A stretch of DNA of 64,000 bases from DASSUW01 sp963774155. Its GTDB lineage: Bacteria > Actinomycetota > Thermoleophilia > Solirubrobacterales > Solirubrobacteraceae. The position numbers were made by a program, and so were the translations under genes. The stretch spans positions 744,001-808,000 of the forward strand of contig CAVZDW010000008.1 of the NCBI GenBank assembly GCA_963774155.1. The letters run 5' to 3'. This document shows, one piece after another, positions 39,966 through 47,362 of the stretch (its first letter is position 1; each line of letters begins with the position of its first letter). The notes beneath the pieces were generated by a model that saw only the letters and a program-made list of their open reading frames with translations, was not told the origin of the DNA and searched no databases.

Positions 39966-39984
39966 TCTCAAGTCTGTCTCAAGG
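39966..39984 (+). promoter_or_regulatory. MprA-box-like direct repeat upstream of the holin/endolysin cassette
   Basis: TCTCAAGT-CTG-TCTCAAGG: two 8-mers in 11-bp phase, 7 of 8 bases identical. The same layout is seen upstream of the two-component regulator and of the LolA/ABC operon. The second half overlaps the AAGGAGG Shine-Dalgarno of the holin-like gene, and the box lies downstream of the TTGACG/TAGTGT promoter. Repression, or activation of another promoter, is possible. Confidence 0.6.
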
Positions 39985-39992
39985 AGGAGCCC

Positions 39993-40415
39993 ATGTCGCT
40001 GAATCGCATCGTGGCGCTGTTGACGCCGCTTGTCTTTGCGCCTCTGGCGGGTGTGATCTCCACCTGGGCCGCTGAGAACCTGCCCGGCGTCACTTTGTCA
40101 CAGGGCGATGTCGAGAAGATCTTCATCGCGGGAGCGCTGATCGCGCTCGCACCCGCCGCGCAGTGGCTGCACGGCTGGCAGAAGTACGAGCAACGGGAGC
40201 AGGAGGCGGTCGTCGCCGCCTCCACCGGCTTTGGCCTGGCGACGTCGGCGATGCCCGTCGTGGCGCCGGTGACCGTCGTCGAGGAGGCCCCGGTGGAGGA
40301 GCTCGAACCGGCCGACGAGTTCGAGGAGCTCGACGAGCTCGACGAGCTGGATGACTTCGACGACTTCGAGGACACCTCGGTGTCCGACGACGAGTCGGCC
40401 CTGGTCAGGAGCTGA
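39993..40415 (+). CDS. Holin-like small membrane protein
   Basis: 140 aa with AAGGAGG upstream of the ATG. Two hydrophobic helices (IVALLTPLVFAPLAGVISTW and IFIAGALIALAPAAQWLHGW) are joined by a short loop. A charged QKYEQREQE turn and a very acidic C-terminal tail (EFEELDELDELDDFDD) follow. The two-TM layout directly before an endolysin gene, 3 nt apart, fits an actinophage-type holin. Homology was not tested. A dedicated secretion pore for the lysin is an alternative. Confidence 0.6.
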   Translation: MSLNRIVALLTPLVFAPLAGVISTWAAENLPGVTLSQGDVEKIFIAGALIALAPAAQWLHGWQKYEQREQEAVVAASTGFGLATSAMPVVAPVTVVEEAPVEELEPADEFEELDELDELDDFDDFEDTSVSDDESALVRS

Positions 40416-40418
40416 GTC

Positions 40419-42620
40419 ATGGCTGATCAGACGGCGATCGAGCGGCTCCGCGCCGGCGGCATCGTGTCGCCCCAGGTGGTGATCGCGGAGGCGCGAGCAG
40501 CGGGCCTCGCCCTCGAGTACGCAGCCGCGCTGCTCGAGAAGGAGACCGCGGGCGGCCACAACGTGTTCGGCCATGACCGGGACCGGTCGGGCCGCTACAT
40601 CTTCCCGGCGCGTGACGGGACCGTGAAGGTCACGCGCGAGCTCTACCGCGAGTACAAGAAGCACCGCGCGACGAGCGGCGTCTGCCAGGGCGTCGGGCCC
40701 TGCCAGCTGACGTCGAAGTTCCTGCAGGACCGGGCCGACGCCGAGGGCGGCTGCTGGAAGCCGCAGATCAACATGCGCGTCGGCTTCCGGCACCTCGTCG
40801 ACCTGATGCGGGCCAACGGCGAGGCCGTGGGCGTCCGCATGTACAACGGCAGCGGCGACGCCGCCGAGGCGTACAGCGTGGACGTGCGCAAGAAGGCCGC
40901 GTCCTGGAGGGCGAGGCTCGGCGGCGCCGCCGGCCCGGTTCCCGCCGCCGGCAAGGCCGATCGGCTGCTCCGGGTCGGCGACGACGGGCCGCGCGTGGAG
41001 CGCATGACGCGCCGGCTGGCGCGGCTGCGGTCCAAGCGCACGGGCGCGCCGTACCTGGCGCGGTCGCGGAGCACGTTCGACAGCACCGTCGAGGCGGGGC
41101 TGCGCGCGTTCCAGGCCGAGCACCGCCTCGAGACCGACGGCGTGTACGGGCCGGTCAGCCAGCGCAAGCTCAACCGCGCGCTGCGGCTGCAGCAGAACCG
41201 CAAGCCGGCCGAGAAGCCGGGGGCTCCGGTCCCGGCGGAGCAGCCGGTCGCCAAGCGGCCGCGCGTGACCATGAAGTCGCTCGTCGGGCAGCTGCACCGG
41301 CTCGACGCGGAGACCGGCGAGGCGTGGGACAAGGTCGTCATCGCCGCCGCCAAGCGCCGGCGGCTGCTCGTGCGGCTGCAGGGCAACGGGGCCGCCGCGG
41401 CGGGCGGAACGGCACAGCTCGACGCGGCCGTCGCGCAGGGCTTCGAGGCCGTCACCGCGGCATTGCAGGAGATCGACTCCACGCTTGACACGCTGGTGGC
41501 GCTCGAGACCGCCGAGGCCGCATCCGACGCGGCCGAAAGGGCCGCCGAGACGGCCGTCGCCACCGCCGCGGTCCCCGTGGCGACCGGCGCCGGCCCGGCG
41601 TCGGGGACCACCGGCCCGGAGACCACCGGCCCGGGCGGCATGACGGTCACCGAGATGGCGCCGCCGCCACAGCCCCCGCCCGAGGGCCCGGCTCCGCCGT
41701 CCCCGGCGGCCCTCGCGCCGCCGCCACCGCCGCGGCGAGCCCTCACGGAGCTCACCGACGAGGAGCTGCTGAAGCGCATCGAGCGGCTCGACCACGCGCT
41801 GGACCGCTCGCGGGCCGTGCTGATCAAGCGCTACGGCGACGTCGAGCGGGAGATCGCCCGCGTCGCGCCCAAGCGGGCCGAGCCGTCGCCGAGGCCGCAC
41901 GAGAACGGCAAGGTCCGGGACAAGGCGCCGACCAAGCCGGAGCCGCACAGGCCGACCCGTCCGCGGACGATGTCCAAGGGGCAGGTCAAGGAGCTCCAGA
42001 CGGCGCTCAACACGTTCACCGACCGGACGCTGAAGAGCTTCGGCGATGTGATCGTGGACGGCGAGAAGGGCCCGGCCACCAAGAAGCGCATCCGCGAGGC
42101 GAAGTTCTACCTCGGCTACTCGGCGGCCGAGCGCCGCTCCTCCAAGGTCGACGAGGAGTTCCTCAAGCGCCTGCGCAAGCCGCGCTCCGCGCGCCTGTCG
42201 AACCCGGCGATGCTCACGCGGGCGCTGCGGCGCCGGCGCAAGCAGCACAAGGTCGCCAAGAAGTCGCTGTCCGTGACGAGCGGCGTCGCGACGTTCGACG
42301 GCAAGCCCGTCGCCGCGTGGATGAAGCCCTATCTCGACTGGGCGCGCGACCACGGCTGGGACGGCACGCTCATCAGCGGCTACCGCGATCCCGCGCACTC
42401 GGAGCAGGTGTGCATCCAGAAGTGCGGCGCCCCGACGTGCCCGGGCAACTGCGCGGGCCGGAGCTCGAACCACGCCGGCAGCGTCAAGCCCGCGGGTGCG
42501 CTCGACGTCAGCGACTACGTGAAGTTCGGCCAGCTGATGGCCCGGTGCCCGCTGGAGCCCAAGCTCAAGAACGCGCTCGGCGCGCGGGACCCGAACCACT
42601 TCTCGTACAGCGGACGCTGA
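40419..42620 (+). CDS. Two-headed endolysin-like peptidoglycan hydrolase
   Basis: 733 aa, no signal peptide. The N-terminal ~165 residues are lysozyme/transglycosylase-like: AAALLEKETAGGHNVFGHD with a candidate catalytic Glu, GVGPCQLT, and YNGSGDAAEAY. A PG-binding_1-like domain covers about 180-260 (AGLRAFQAEHRLETDGVYGP). A Pro/Ala-rich linker spans about 270-500. A second PG-binding-like unit is at 520-590 (GQVKELQTALNTF, VIVDGEKGPATKKR). The C-terminal ~115 residues are M15/VanY-like: GTLISGYRDPAHSEQV, SNHAGSVKPAGALDVSD, DPNHFSY. It should cut both glycan and peptide once across the membrane. Confidence 0.8.
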   Translation: MADQTAIERLRAGGIVSPQVVIAEARAAGLALEYAAALLEKETAGGHNVFGHDRDRSGRYIFPARDGTVKVTRELYREYKKHRATSGVCQGVGPCQLTSKFLQDRADAEGGCWKPQINMRVGFRHLVDLMRANGEAVGVRMYNGSGDAAEAYSVDVRKKAASWRARLGGAAGPVPAAGKADRLLRVGDDGPRVERMTRRLARLRSKRTGAPYLARSRSTFDSTVEAGLRAFQAEHRLETDGVYGPVSQRKLNRALRLQQNRKPAEKPGAPVPAEQPVAKRPRVTMKSLVGQLHRLDAETGEAWDKVVIAAAKRRRLLVRLQGNGAAAAGGTAQLDAAVAQGFEAVTAALQEIDSTLDTLVALETAEAASDAAERAAETAVATAAVPVATGAGPASGTTGPETTGPGGMTVTEMAPPPQPPPEGPAPPSPAALAPPPPPRRALTELTDEELLKRIERLDHALDRSRAVLIKRYGDVEREIARVAPKRAEPSPRPHENGKVRDKAPTKPEPHRPTRPRTMSKGQVKELQTALNTFTDRTLKSFGDVIVDGEKGPATKKRIREAKFYLGYSAAERRSSKVDEEFLKRLRKPRSARLSNPAMLTRALRRRRKQHKVAKKSLSVTSGVATFDGKPVAAWMKPYLDWARDHGWDGTLISGYRDPAHSEQVCIQKCGAPTCPGNCAGRSSNHAGSVKPAGALDVSDYVKFGQLMARCPLEPKLKNALGARDPNHFSYSGR

Positions 42621-42635
42621 GAAGAAGAGATGCGG

Positions 42636-42663
42636 CCGGGCGGGCCGTCGAAGGCCCGCCCGG
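42636..42663 (+). terminator. Strong hairpin after the endolysin gene
   Basis: ccgggcgggcc (42636-42646) and ggcccgcccgg (42653-42663) form a perfect 11-bp GC stem with a 6-nt loop, 15 nt after the stop. There is no T-run, as is usual in high-GC genomes. It closes the holin/endolysin transcription unit. Confidence 0.7.
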
Positions 42664-42857
42664 TGCCGCCCGGTCATAGATCACCACTGAACTACTACGT
42701 CCCAGGACTTGAAGTGTCTGCCTGGGCGGCGTGACACTCCCGACCGCCGGGACCGGCCGCCGGCACGAGGCCGGCGCGTTGCCACGGCTGGGAACACGAC
42801 GGCTCCCGTGGTCGAGTGGGCGATCCGCCGGACGAACCAGACTACCGAGCCGGCGGC
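42664..42857. other. Intergenic region between converging endolysin and lipoprotein genes
   Basis: 194 bp with no credible coding frame. It contains a 6-bp hairpin (cgccgg/ccggcg, 42758-42776) that could terminate the lipoprotein transcript from the other side, and a 13-mer resembling a tRNA D-arm that I reject as a tRNA. Confidence 0.5.
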
Positions 42858-43643
42858 TCAGCCGTCCGTGATCTTGTCGAACTCCTTCTCCGTGATCACG
42901 GCGTTCTCCGGCGGAGGCTGGACGTCGACCGCGACGCCGTAGCCGAGGACGTCGATGGTCATGTCCATCGTGTCCTTGGCGTGCGGCGCCGTGAACCTGA
43001 TGCGCGCCGGTCGGCCGTCCTCGGCGAGCCAGCCCTCGACCGGGAGCCCCTCCTTCACGCCGGCCGTGTACGCGTCCTTGCCCACGAGCGCCTCGTACCG
43101 GGATCGCGTCAGGGTGTCGGAGTCGCCCGCGAGCTCCCCGAGGTCGACCGTGCCGCGGTAGTGCGTGACGGCCTGACCCCGGATCCGCGCGGGCCCCACG
43201 CGCTCGCTGCTCCGGGTCGAGGCGAGGAACTTGACGAGCTCGGGCGGCATGAACGTCTCGGCCACCGTGGTGGTCCCGTCGAAGCGCACCCATCGCACTC
43301 CGGGCGGCAGGTCGATGTAGGGGAAGCGATAGAAGATGTCGTCCTCGAGGACCCGGATCCCCGTGTCGTAGGGGCCGTCGCCGGCGAACGTGACCTTCGT
43401 GTCGAGGAGCGCCCGCGAGCCGTCGCCCGACGCGACGCCCGTGCCGGTCACCACGTACTCGCCGTCCGCGTCGGTGGTGAGCAGGTCGAGCCGCATGCGG
43501 AGCGACTCGCCGTCGATCCGCTCGGCGGCCTCGGCCAGCGGATCGCCCGACCCGTCGCTCCCGCCGCCGCCGTCGGCCCCACAGCCGCCCAGGATCACGG
43601 CAGCCAGCACCGTGACCGTCGCCCACTTCCCCCGTCCGGTCAT
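42858..43643 (-). CDS. LppX/LprG-like lipoprotein
   Basis: 261 aa. The lipobox is VILGGC at about residue 21, followed by a Gly/Asp-rich linker. The mature part has alternating strands and ends DVLGYGVAVDVQPPPENAVI, a phrase typical of the LppX_LprAFG/LolA-like fold, which carries lipids between membranes or to the surface. Motifs such as VTGTGVASGDGSRALLDTKV match the fold's antiparallel sheet. The cargo is unknown. It is followed upstream by the MOSC gene on the same strand, 30 nt away. Confidence 0.8.
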   Translation of the reverse strand: MTGRGKWATVTVLAAVILGGCGADGGGGSDGSGDPLAEAAERIDGESLRMRLDLLTTDADGEYVVTGTGVASGDGSRALLDTKVTFAGDGPYDTGIRVLEDDIFYRFPYIDLPPGVRWVRFDGTTTVAETFMPPELVKFLASTRSSERVGPARIRGQAVTHYRGTVDLGELAGDSDTLTRSRYEALVGKDAYTAGVKEGLPVEGWLAEDGRPARIRFTAPHAKDTMDMTIDVLGYGVAVDVQPPPENAVITEKEFDKITDG

Positions 43644-43673
43644 GGAGCGATGGATACCCCGGAACGTGGCAGA

Positions 43674-44318
43674 TCAGTCAGCGCGTTCGAGCATCCACGC
43701 GGCGAGCTTCGCGGGGAGCTGCGGGGCGGCCGCCGCGGCTTCCAGGCCGCTCTCGTCGAGGAGGATCGCGGCGGCGACCTGGGCCACCGTGACGCCGTGG
43801 GAGGGACGGGCGGAGACCTCGACGGCATCGCCGGCGCCGAGCTCGCCCTCGGCCCGGATCCGGAGGTAGGCGCCGGGCCGATTCGCCAGCGCGAACCACT
43901 TGAGCATGCGCGGCTCGTCGAACCGCAAGCCGAGCTTGAAGCACGGCAGGCGCGGCTGGCAGACCTCCAGCTCGACGGTCCCGATGCGCCACGTCTCGCC
44001 GATCACCGCGCCGCTGACGTCGACGCCCTCGACGGTGAGGTTCTCGCCGAACATGCCCGGCGGGAGCTCGCGCTCGAGTCGCGCCGACCACCACGCGGTG
44101 TCCTCGGCGGCGTAGGCGTAGACGGCCTTGTCGGGACCGCCGTGGACGGTCCGGTCGGCCTGGTCGTCGCCCGCGAGGTTGACGCCCTCCACGCGCACGC
44201 GGCCATCGACCGGCGCCTTGCCGATCGCGCTCATGATCGGGCGGCCCTTGCGGACCGAGACCTGCTTCGGGCGCCCGACGTTCACCGACCTCAGACTCAC
44301 CCATGAGACCGGACTCAT
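43674..44318 (-). CDS. MOSC-domain protein (YiiM-like)
   Basis: 214 aa from ATG 44318 (MSPVSWVSLRSVNVGRPKQV); the ATG at 44354 would add 12 residues. The MOSC core has VEGVNLAGDDQADRTVHGGP, GMFGENLTVEGVD and the conserved cysteine in CQPRLPCFKLGLR. Stand-alone MOSC proteins use molybdenum cofactor or related chemistry to reduce N-hydroxylated compounds. The partner is unknown. It lies just upstream of the LppX-like lipoprotein gene and may be cotranscribed with it. Confidence 0.88.
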   Translation of the reverse strand: MSPVSWVSLRSVNVGRPKQVSVRKGRPIMSAIGKAPVDGRVRVEGVNLAGDDQADRTVHGGPDKAVYAYAAEDTAWWSARLERELPPGMFGENLTVEGVDVSGAVIGETWRIGTVELEVCQPRLPCFKLGLRFDEPRMLKWFALANRPGAYLRIRAEGELGAGDAVEVSARPSHGVTVAQVAAAILLDESGLEAAAAAPQLPAKLAAWMLERAD

Positions 44319-44373
44319 ACTCTGACGAGACGCTCCCTCTCGAATGCCCTCCAATCGGCGTTATGGAAACTGA

Positions 44374-45099
44374 CTACGAAGGAGGCCCGAGGGTGTAGAT
44401 CACCTTGACGAGCGCGACGAACTCCTCCTGCCCCGGGAGGACGCGTGTGCGGCCGTCCGAGCCGCCCCCAGCGTTCTCGGAGGCGCCGGAGTCGTCTTCG
44501 CCGCTCTCGGGGAATCCGCTGTCGCCGACGCCCGGCGCGAGGTCGACGGCCTGGATGCCGGTGACGACCCGTCCGAGCTGGGCCGCGGCGTCGTCGGCGC
44601 GGCGGCGGGCGTCGGCCAGCGCCGCTCGCGTGGCGAGGACGTCGCCGGCCGACGGGTCGACGAAGCTGAAGTCGGGCCCGAAGACGTTCGCGCCCTGCGC
44701 GGCCGCGGCGTCGATCACGTCGCCGAGCCGCGGGATGTCGCGGCTGCGGATGTCCAGGGACTGCGAGGCGCGGAAGCGGACGCGCACGCGCGCGCCCTTG
44801 CGCGGCCGGAAGCGCTCTCGGTTGACCGAGATGCCGGTGGTCTGGATCGACTCGGGCGCGATTCCCTCACCGAGGACCGCGCGGCGGATGGCGTCGATGC
44901 GGCGCTGCACGACGGACCGCGCGGCGCGCGACGACGGCCGCACGCGCTCGAACGACACGAAGATCTCCGCCTGGTCCGGCGTCAGCAACACCCGCCCGAC
45001 GCCGGGCGCGGCGATCGTCTGCGGGTCCTGCGCCTGGGCCGGCGCGGCTCCGATCGCGGCCAGGACCAGCGCCGTCGTCACCACCGTCTTTGCTCGCAT
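44374..45099 (-). CDS. Secreted SIMPL-domain (DUF541) protein
   Basis: 241 aa from ATG 45099 with GGAGGAG about 12 nt upstream. The signal peptide is AKTVVTTALVLAAIGAAPAQ, cleaved near AQA. The SIMPL fold is recognisable from GVGRVLLTPDQAEIFVSFER, IQTTGISVNRER and AALADARRRADDAAAQLGR. A Gly/Ser/Asp-rich insert (SGEDDSGASENAGGGSDGR) precedes the last strand. Function of this periplasmic family is unclear. A CTCAAACGTTTCGAG dyad lies at 45128-45142 upstream and could be an operator. Confidence 0.82.
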   Translation of the reverse strand: MRAKTVVTTALVLAAIGAAPAQAQDPQTIAAPGVGRVLLTPDQAEIFVSFERVRPSSRAARSVVQRRIDAIRRAVLGEGIAPESIQTTGISVNRERFRPRKGARVRVRFRASQSLDIRSRDIPRLGDVIDAAAAQGANVFGPDFSFVDPSAGDVLATRAALADARRRADDAAAQLGRVVTGIQAVDLAPGVGDSGFPESGEDDSGASENAGGGSDGRTRVLPGQEEFVALVKVIYTLGPPS

Positions 45100-45167
45100 G
45101 CCGCGCGTGTCTCCTCCACTCGTTCCACTCAAACGTTTCGAGCTTTCCATAAGGACCGCTACCTGGA

Positions 45168-45515
45168 CTACGCGCCTCCGGGCGACTCGTCACGCAGCTC
45201 CTCGGCGAGCGGGCCGGGCTCGGCGACGATCCAGCGGTCGCCGTGCCAGAGGGCGAGCCCTTCGCCGCGACCTTCCATGCGGTCGAGGAGCTCCGGGAGG
45301 TCCTCCAGCGAGCTCGCGTCGACCCAGTGCCCTTCCTCGGCGTACTCGGCGGCGGCCTCGCGCGACGTGAAGAGGACGTTCAGGTCGCGGTCCTCGTGCG
45401 GGTCCTCGAGCACGACGTTGTGCTCGCCTTCCCCCGTGTACCACACCCGCCCGTCCGCGATCAGGGCGGCGACCCACTGTGCGTAGCGCTCCTGGAGCTC
45501 GTCTTGTTCGTCCAT
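45168..45515 (-). CDS. Hypothetical acidic cytosolic protein
   Basis: 115 aa from ATG 45515. It has no signal peptide or TM and is rich in Glu, Asp and Trp (ERYAQWVAALIADGRVWYTG, REAAAEYAEEGHWVDASSLE, GLALWHGDRWIVAEPGPLAE). I do not recognise the family with confidence; the spaced tryptophans and a terminal RWIVAEPGPL strand suggest a small alpha/beta fold. It is divergent from the CapA-like gene, 30 bp apart. Confidence 0.65.
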   Translation of the reverse strand: MDEQDELQERYAQWVAALIADGRVWYTGEGEHNVVLEDPHEDRDLNVLFTSREAAAEYAEEGHWVDASSLEDLPELLDRMEGRGEGLALWHGDRWIVAEPGPLAEELRDESPGGA

Positions 45516-45545
45516 GCGGGCCGGTCTACCCCGTAAGGTCGTCTT

Positions 45546-46634
45546 GTGCGTCGCGTGCTCGCCGTCCTCACGCTCCTCGTGGTCGGCTGCGGCGGCGACG
45601 ACCAGGTCCCGCGCGCGTCGCAGACGCCCACCGCCGTCCCCACCGCGGTGCCGACCGCCGTGCCGGAGCCCCCGCCGCGGCCGCGCGCGACCAGGCTGAC
45701 GATCGGCGTGACCGGCGATCTGCTCCCGCACCTGCCGGTCGTTGACCGCGCGCGCACGGCCGACGGCTATGACTTCCGGCCCATGCTGCGGCCCATCCGC
45801 GGCTGGGTACGCGGCAACGACCTCGCGTTCTGCCACGTCGAGACGCCGCTCGCGCCCGGCGCGCCGGTCGGCTACCCGGTGTTCCGCTCCCCGCCCGCGC
45901 TCGCGCGCGCGGTCAAGGCCACCGGCTTCGACGCGTGCAGCACGGCGTCCAACCACTCGGTCGACCAGGGCCAGGACGGGATCGACAGCACGCGCCGCGC
46001 GCTGGACGAGGCCGGCCTGCGCCACACGGGCACGTTCTCGAACGCCCGGCAACGCCGCCGCGCGGCGATGGTCGAGGCGCGCGGCGTGAAGGTCGCGCTG
46101 CTCGCCTACACGCAGATGACCAACGGCATCCCGCTGCCGCACCCGTGGTCGGTCAACCTCGCCGAGGCCGGCCGGATCGTCAGCGACGCCCGCCGCGCGC
46201 GCCGCGCGGGCGCCCAGGTGGTGATCGTCAACCTCCACTGGGGCACGGAGTTCTCCAGCGCGCCCGACGCGTTCCAGCGCTCCCTGGCGCGCCGGCTCTC
46301 ACGCTCCCGCGCGATCACCGCGGTCGTCGGCCAGCACGCCCACGTCGTCCAGCCGATCCGCCGCGTCGGCCGCCTGTGGGTCGTGTTCGGCGAGGGCAAC
46401 CTGCTCTCCAACCAGTCAGCCGCCTGCTGCGCCGCCGCCACCCAGGACGGCATGCTCGTGCGGCTGCACCTGCGCGTCGGCCCGCGCGCCCAGCGCGTCG
46501 ACCGGATCACCTACACGCCGACCTGGGTCCGCCACCCGGACTACGCGGTGATCAAGGCTCCGCGCGAGTCCTACGCCCGCACGGTGGCCACGGTTGGCCG
46601 CGGCAAGCGGCTGAAGCCGTCTACAGCGCCTTGA
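45546..46634 (+). CDS. CapA-family lipoprotein (PGA_cap metallophosphatase-like)
   Basis: 362 aa from GTG 45546. The lipobox is LLVVGC near residue 15, followed by a Pro/Thr linker with tandem TAVP repeats. The PGA_cap domain has GVTGDLLPHL near the start, the CHVETPL segment, STASNHSVDQGQDGI, VIVNLHWGTEFS and VVGQHAHVVQP, preserving the metal-binding residues of the calcineurin-like fold. CapA proteins act in poly-gamma-glutamate or other wall polymer export; here the polymer is unknown. TAAGGT (45534-45539) is 6 nt before the start. Confidence 0.87.
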   Translation: MRRVLAVLTLLVVGCGGDDQVPRASQTPTAVPTAVPTAVPEPPPRPRATRLTIGVTGDLLPHLPVVDRARTADGYDFRPMLRPIRGWVRGNDLAFCHVETPLAPGAPVGYPVFRSPPALARAVKATGFDACSTASNHSVDQGQDGIDSTRRALDEAGLRHTGTFSNARQRRRAAMVEARGVKVALLAYTQMTNGIPLPHPWSVNLAEAGRIVSDARRARRAGAQVVIVNLHWGTEFSSAPDAFQRSLARRLSRSRAITAVVGQHAHVVQPIRRVGRLWVVFGEGNLLSNQSAACCAAATQDGMLVRLHLRVGPRAQRVDRITYTPTWVRHPDYAVIKAPRESYARTVATVGRGKRLKPSTAP

Positions 46635-46658
46635 TGAAGGCGGCGGCACTGTAGTCGC

Positions 46659-46677
46659 TCTCAGAGACATCTCAAAG
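46659..46677 (+). promoter_or_regulatory. MprA-box-like direct repeat over the -35 of the two-component regulator
   Basis: TCTCAGAG-ACA-TCTCAAAG: two 8-mers in 11-bp phase. It ends 8 bp before the TAGACT -10 at 46686-46691, so it covers the -35 position, the normal place for an OmpR-family activator. The start codon (GTG 46697 or ATG 46700) lies 5-8 nt after the -10. This fits autoregulation. Confidence 0.68.
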
Positions 46678-46699
46678 GCCAGGCCTAGACTGGGTTGTG

Positions 46700-47362
46700 A
46701 TGTCAGAGGCGTCTGTCCTCCTGGTTGATGACGACGCCCCGATCCGGCGGATGCTCGAGCGCACGCTCGCCGCGGAGGGCTATGCGGTCGCCGCGGTGGC
46801 CGACGGCGGATCGGCCCTCGCGCAGGTCGAGCGGTCGGTGCCCGACGTGATCGTCCTCGACGTCGCGATGCCCGGCCTCGACGGGCTGTCGGTGACGCGC
46901 CGCCTGCGGGCCAAGGGCCTGCCGGTCCCGATCCTCCTCCTCACCGCGCGCGACGCGATCTCCGAGCGCGTCGCCGGCCTCGATGCGGGCGCCGACGACT
47001 ACCTCGTCAAGCCGTTCGACGTCGACGAGCTGACCGCGCGCGTGCGGGCCCTGCTGCGGCGCAACCAGGCGCCCGGCGAGCAGCTCGCCCACGCCGATCT
47101 CAGCCTCGATCTCGCGAGCCTCGAGGCCCGCCGCGGCGGGCGCGACCTCGCGCTCACGCGCCGCGAGGCCGAGCTGCTGGAGCTGCTCCTGCGCAACGCC
47201 CGCGGCGTGGTCACGCGCGAGCTGGCGCTGGAGCGCGTCTGGGGCGGCGAGGGCGAGGCGAGCGCCAACGTCGTCGACCGCTACGTGGCCTACCTGCGCC
47301 GCAAGCTCGGCGAGCCGCCGCTGATCCACACGGTGCGCGGCGTGGGCTTCCGGCTCGAGTGA
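46700..47362 (+). CDS. OmpR-family response regulator (MprA-like)
   Basis: 220 aa from ATG 46700 (GTG 46697 would add one residue). The receiver has VDDDAPIRRMLER, the phospho-acceptor VIVLDVAMPGLDG, the Thr switch LLLTARDA and the lysine LVKPFDVDEL. The C-terminal winged helix has LTRREAELLELLLRNARGVV and VDRYVAYLRRKLGEPPLIHT. It is the same size and order as MprA/TcrX-type regulators. The kinase start overlaps its stop (GTGA). Probable targets carry the 11-bp-phased repeat described separately. Confidence 0.92.
   Translation: MSEASVLLVDDDAPIRRMLERTLAAEGYAVAAVADGGSALAQVERSVPDVIVLDVAMPGLDGLSVTRRLRAKGLPVPILLLTARDAISERVAGLDAGADDYLVKPFDVDELTARVRALLRRNQAPGEQLAHADLSLDLASLEARRGGRDLALTRREAELLELLLRNARGVVTRELALERVWGGEGEASANVVDRYVAYLRRKLGEPPLIHTVRGVGFRLE

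Noticed and set aside
42683..42695. tRNA D-arm-like 13-mer (gtagttcagtggt on the minus strand)
   Set aside because: No anticodon arm, T-arm or acceptor stem can be built around it within 100 bp.
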